This document shows, in pieces, positions 15,401-16,901 of a stretch of DNA of 16,901 nt. Each line of letters opens with the position of its first letter. Positions within the stretch are counted from its first letter, which is position 1. Position numbers and translations under genes: made by a program. Below the pieces are notes generated by a model that was not told where the DNA came from, made no database searches, and was given only the letters and a program-made list of their open reading frames with translations. The stretch comes from Saprospiraceae bacterium (lineage in GTDB: Bacteria; Bacteroidota; Bacteroidia; Chitinophagales; Saprospiraceae): positions 1 through 16,901 of the forward strand of contig JABDJE010000214.1 of NCBI GenBank assembly GCA_013002625.1, written 5' to 3'.

Positions 15401-15574
15401 GGCTTGTTTTACGGCATCATAGCGTTCTAAGGAAGGGTTGGCATCTGCATATTCTTCAGCATAAGTCACCGCTGCCTTTTCAACTTTTCTTGTTGGGAAA
15501 AGGTAGAATACCTGCAATAAACTGGTCAAAATAAGTAGGACCAAGAATACTTTAATTAAACCTTTTGCTTGCAT
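12470..15574 (-). CDS. secDF: Fused protein-export membrane proteins SecD-SecF
   Basis: This is the accessory subunit pair of the Sec translocon in one chain of 1034 residues; it uses the proton-motive force to pull preproteins across the inner membrane and release them in the periplasm. The SecD half has an N-terminal membrane helix (about 6-25), GLDLKGG (93-99), a large periplasmic P1 region, and the TM4 block VLTIGMAVDANVIIYERIREEL (about 586-607) whose Asp is the conserved proton-carrying residue. The SecF half begins near 705, with DLGVDFKGG (733-741) and VIGYSINDTVVVFDRIRE (918-935). Single-chain SecDF is normal in Bacteroidota. ATG 15574 is chosen because it begins directly before the first helix; upstream in-frame codons offer only a TTG at 15616, which lies inside the predicted promoter. 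The long insert around 280-420 is typical of Bacteroidota versions. Confidence 0.95.
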   Translation of the reverse strand: MQAKGLIKVFLVLLILTSLLQVFYLFPTRKVEKAAVTYAEEYADANPSLERYDAVKQARIDYLDSVSSEDILTIPLLGKFTYEDLKSRQLALGLDLKGGMSSVLQVDLKELLIQLSRNSKDENFRLALDNAVEAQKNSQSDYISLFAQEYSKIPGDKKKLASIFMRDASMKELINIETGDGEVARILREKADETVNLTFNRLKQRINKLGITQPNVSLDASRDLILVEMPGIENPERARNFLSASAALEFWDTYRYTDAGISNAFIEADRRLKNLAAGEDAIEEEVPQFDTIWSPEIDTLGNLTGDSTFQVVEKSVDPFQDQGPLMKLLTLNNGAGEFAWGPTVMGFADKNKRRAVSELLAKPEVKSLFPINSKFLWSRKAYSDFETGEESDKYMLYLIKTPNDAESKAPLEGDVIIDASHSPDPMTGEMAVSLRMNNRGAQVWAEMTTRAANDGNREVAICLDDEVVSAPRVNGPIPTGNTQITGNFSVQEAADFASILEVGKLPAKVKSIQEATVGPSLGAKNIESSIRALMFGFGLVLVFMILYYAGGGFVSIIALLLNLFFIFGALASLGTVLTLPGIAGIVLTIGMAVDANVIIYERIREELRAGKSVLASINDGFRHSYSAIIDANVTTLLVAFVLAYFGLGPIRGFAVVLIIGVLSSLFTAVLVGRLIIDWWTRSGRNIGFWSPLSKNTLANLKIDWIGKRKIAYAVSGIVIAAGLSSIFFMKGFDLGVDFKGGYSYNIEFTNGDNIDAETLRTGLESFLENPPLVKAVDTDNTYNIVTDYLINDNAEDAAERVLSKLHEGLVATTGIDVSLDQFKLTDSQAEMHQTSSYKVLPTIADDIKKSSFYAGIFALLLIFLYIFIRFNRWQYSLGAVAALFHDSLVLLGIFSLAWGVLPFSLEIDQAFIAALLTVIGYSINDTVVVFDRIREYLGIHTSKSTDEVLNLAINSTFSRTLITSFTTLIMILPLFIFGGGSIKGFTFAIIIGILVGTYSSIFVATPIVRDLSDDLKPNKIESKKSFSKAAKQAK

Positions 15575-15613
15575 TTTATTTGTCTTTATAATTTTCGTTT
15601 CTAAAAAACCACG

Positions 15614-15621
15614 CAAATATA
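15614..15621 (-). promoter_or_regulatory. Candidate -7 box of the secDF promoter
   Basis: Read on the minus strand, 15621 to 15614 is TATATTTG, an exact match to TAnnTTTG. It predicts a transcript start near 15607 and a leader of about 33 nt before ATG 15574. No TTG-type -33 element is evident at the usual distance, where the sequence is GC-rich (GGGCCC near 15641). Confidence 0.45.
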
Positions 15622-15700
15622 CATTTATTCAGTAATTACAGGGCCCCAGGGCCAGGTTGCATGGTTGATGTATTATAGTATTTGCCAGGTATTATCAGCC

Positions 15701-15731
15701 CGTGGCAGGCTTTAGGTGGGCTCAGGCCACG
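15701..15731. other. GC-rich inverted repeats overlapping the end of the small exported gene
   Basis: CGTGGC (15701-15706) is the reverse complement of GCCACG (15726-15731), and inside that AGCCC (15697-15701) can pair with GGGCT (15718-15722). These alternative pairings surround the TGA at 15724-15722. No T-run follows on the minus strand, so a terminator role is uncertain. The rest of 15622-15700 is unremarkable except for a GGGCCCCAGGGCC block (15641-15653). Confidence 0.35.
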
Positions 15732-16036
15732 ATGTCATCATCAGGATGACTCCTAAAGTGTAAGTATTTTCTTAATTCAGGTGAAATGTGAGCGCCAATC
15801 CCAATACAGTGAGAAGACACCACTTTCGGCACATGGATCAGATACTTTTCTTGTAATCTCAATGCAAATACATCCGGACCAAAATCCAGATCAATAACCT
15901 CAGCTTGTGTGCTCGATGTTATCCCATGCACCACAAATGCTTTTTCGAAACTTGTGTCTTCAGATGGCGGAGCAGCCTGAAGATCAGTGCCGTTGGCATT
16001 CATGAAAAGAAATAATATGAAAAGTAAATAACGCAT
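15722..16036 (-). CDS. Small exported protein of unknown function
   Basis: This 104-residue product has no recognisable family. The N-terminus MRYLLFILFLFMNANGTDLQA has an Arg followed by a hydrophobic core and a plausible signal-peptidase site after the QA or QAA around residue 21, so the mature protein would be about 80 residues. The mature part is acidic at both ends (PPSEDTSFEK and HPDDDIVA), has one Cys (SSHCIG) and no membrane segment. The ATG at 16036 is the only start that includes the signal. The gene sits directly downstream of the octamer array, with only 15 bases between its ATG and the first unit, so its leader or promoter must lie in or beyond the array. No -7 box was found near the start. 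Although short, the signal peptide makes it a credible gene. Confidence 0.55.
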   Translation of the reverse strand: MRYLLFILFLFMNANGTDLQAAPPSEDTSFEKAFVVHGITSSTQAEVIDLDFGPDVFALRLQEKYLIHVPKVVSSHCIGIGAHISPELRKYLHFRSHPDDDIVA

Positions 16037-16051
16037 GATGGGCGAAGATAT

Positions 16052-16219
16052 GGTTAATTTGTCACTTGGTCAATTGGTTAATCAGTTAATTGGTTAATTG
16101 GTTAATCAGTTAATTGGTCGATGGGTTAATCAGTTAATCAGTTAATCAGTTAATTGGTTAATCAGTTAATTGGTTAATTGGTCGATGGGTTAATCAGTTA
16201 ATTGGTCGATGGGTTGACT
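16052..16219. repeat. Tandem array of 8-bp units, consensus RGTTAATY
   Basis: The region divides without gaps into twenty-one 8-bp units. From 16068 there are nineteen clean ones: GGTTAATC, AGTTAATT, GGTTAATT, AGTTAATC, the variant GGTCGATG (three copies, at 16116, 16180 and 16204), plus single GGTCAATT and GGTTGACT at the ends. Two further units at 16052 (GGTTAATT) and 16060 (TGTCACTT) keep the same phase. Past 16219 a 4-bp-shifted degenerate continuation (GACTAATC, AACTAATT, CTCTAATC) runs to about 16239, into the stop codon of the TPR gene. Most frames are closed by TAA or TTAA, so it is non-coding. It fills the space between the TPR gene and the small exported gene. Confidence 0.92.
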
Positions 16220-16233
16220 AATCAACTAATTCT

Positions 16234-16901
16234 CTAATCCTTATATTGACATATGCTTATCTCCAATTTCTCCAATCTATCCATATTTTCCACGGAAAGC
16301 ATATCAGTATATGACATGACCTGAGGCTTGGCTTTTGAAAAGGCCGTACAATCGCCCGATTTTTCATAAAGCTGCATGAGGTCATAAAACACATATTGCC
16401 ACCGAATATGTTCACCATTCCAGAAGTCCAGACAAGGTGTGAGCAAACTATCGGCTTTCCTGTAATCTTCCAAATGAAAATAGGCTGTGGCCTCGTTCTG
16501 CTGTGCTACCATCCTACCCTTTTGAAAATTGACCGCTTCATATAAGTCCTTTCCAAATTGAATTTTAGAAAGTCCCTGAGGGTCGCCAGCTCGGACTTCC
16601 ACTAAGCCCTGGTATTTGAGGATATTGGCCCAGCCCAAGGTATCTTTTGCTTTTTGAAAAACAGCATCCGCTTTTGAAAGAAAAATGATAGCTGAATCCA
16701 ATTTGTTTTTCTCCTCATTATAAAGGGTTCCCATATTTAAGTAGGTATTCCCCAGCTTGTGGTGTTCAGCATCACTGCATTGATACAATTGAATCAATTC
16801 TTGCATTTGAATCAGCGCCAAATCAGGTGATTTATTGTAATTGGTTTTGATTTGAGATTCAAGCAAAGGAATTTGTTCTTCGGTGCAGTTCTTATCTGAG
16901 C
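16234..16901 (-). CDS. TPR-type helical repeat protein, 5' end outside the window
   Basis: This is the C-terminal part of a larger protein. The frame stays open to the window edge (upstream codons read SDKNCTEEQIPLLESQIK), and the only start-like codon near there, TTG at 16866, is internal. The visible 222 or so residues are amphipathic helices arranged as TPR-like pairs: GNTYLNMGTLYNEEKNKLDSAIIFLSKA, then an A-x-L-x-G-x-V segment, then QNEATAYFHLEDYRKADSLL, and YVFYDLMQLYEKSGD. TPRs mediate protein-protein contacts; nothing visible identifies a partner or an effector domain, and the N-terminal part needed for classification is missing. The TAG stop (16236-16234) falls inside the degenerate edge of the octamer array. 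Confidence 0.75.
   Translation of the reverse strand, partial: SDKNCTEEQIPLLESQIKTNYNKSPDLALIQMQELIQLYQCSDAEHHKLGNTYLNMGTLYNEEKNKLDSAIIFLSKADAVFQKAKDTLGWANILKYQGLVEVRAGDPQGLSKIQFGKDLYEAVNFQKGRMVAQQNEATAYFHLEDYRKADSLLTPCLDFWNGEHIRWQYVFYDLMQLYEKSGDCTAFSKAKPQVMSYTDMLSVENMDRLEKLEISICQYKD

Noticed and set aside
12470..15574. SecD-SecF fusion as a novelty
   Set aside because: Single-chain SecDF is normal in Bacteroidota and some Firmicutes; all key motifs are ordinary.
16052..16219. CRISPR array
   Set aside because: Units are 8 bp with no spacers and gradual variation between units; no cas genes are near. It is a simple tandem repeat.
16864..16866. TTG as the true start of the TPR protein
   Set aside because: The frame continues open and protein-like to the window edge, and the visible part starts in the middle of a helical repeat region.

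Overview
The window looks like chromosomal DNA of a member of the Bacteroidota. The evidence is a single-chain SecD-SecF fusion, a PorE-type lipoprotein (TPR, beta-propeller, CarboxypepD_reg-like, OmpA), a CCDC81-type HU/SPOR membrane protein, AT-rich intergenic DNA with matches to the Bacteroidota -7 box TAnnTTTG, and few clear Shine-Dalgarno sequences. I cannot place it below phylum. I see no rRNA, tRNA, insertion sequence, phage gene or CRISPR array. No gene-free stretch exceeds 300 bases.

Layout, left to right. (1) 12-1190: an oadB-like sodium-pump decarboxylase beta subunit, interrupted by an in-frame TAG at 1095-1097. The last 30 codons of the family's conserved C-terminus lie intact behind the stop. 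A strong terminator follows. (2) 1389-5172: two paralogous di-haem peroxidase/MauG-type lipoproteins on the plus strand. A minus-strand sugar-phosphate nucleotidyltransferase lies between them, and its stop codon overlaps that of the first paralog. (3) 5173-5311: short tandem repeats and a palindrome between convergent gene ends, then a minus-strand HU/SPOR transmembrane protein. (4) 6555-9482: hemL, a histidine kinase and an OmpR-type response regulator, all overlapping or start-to-stop coupled, so very likely one operon. A small secreted unknown follows. (5) 15574 down to 9926, minus strand: secDF, then a terminator-like hairpin, then a DUF6155-like gene overlapping the porE-like gene. (6) 15722-16901: a small exported unknown, a tandem array of 8-bp units (16052-16219), and the 3' part of a TPR-type protein that runs off the window.

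The shared theme is cell-envelope and haem-related housekeeping: export across the inner membrane (SecDF), a type IX secretion-associated peptidoglycan-binding lipoprotein (PorE-like), a second peptidoglycan binder (SPOR), haem precursor synthesis (HemL) and c-type haem lipoproteins. Apart from HemL-kinase-regulator and DUF6155-PorE, whose genes are physically coupled, neighbours may simply be adjacent.

The observations most worth checking are the nonsense codon in oadB, the octamer array directly upstream of the small exported gene, the translationally coupled hemL/two-component operon, and the terminator that abuts the start codon of the DUF6155-like gene.
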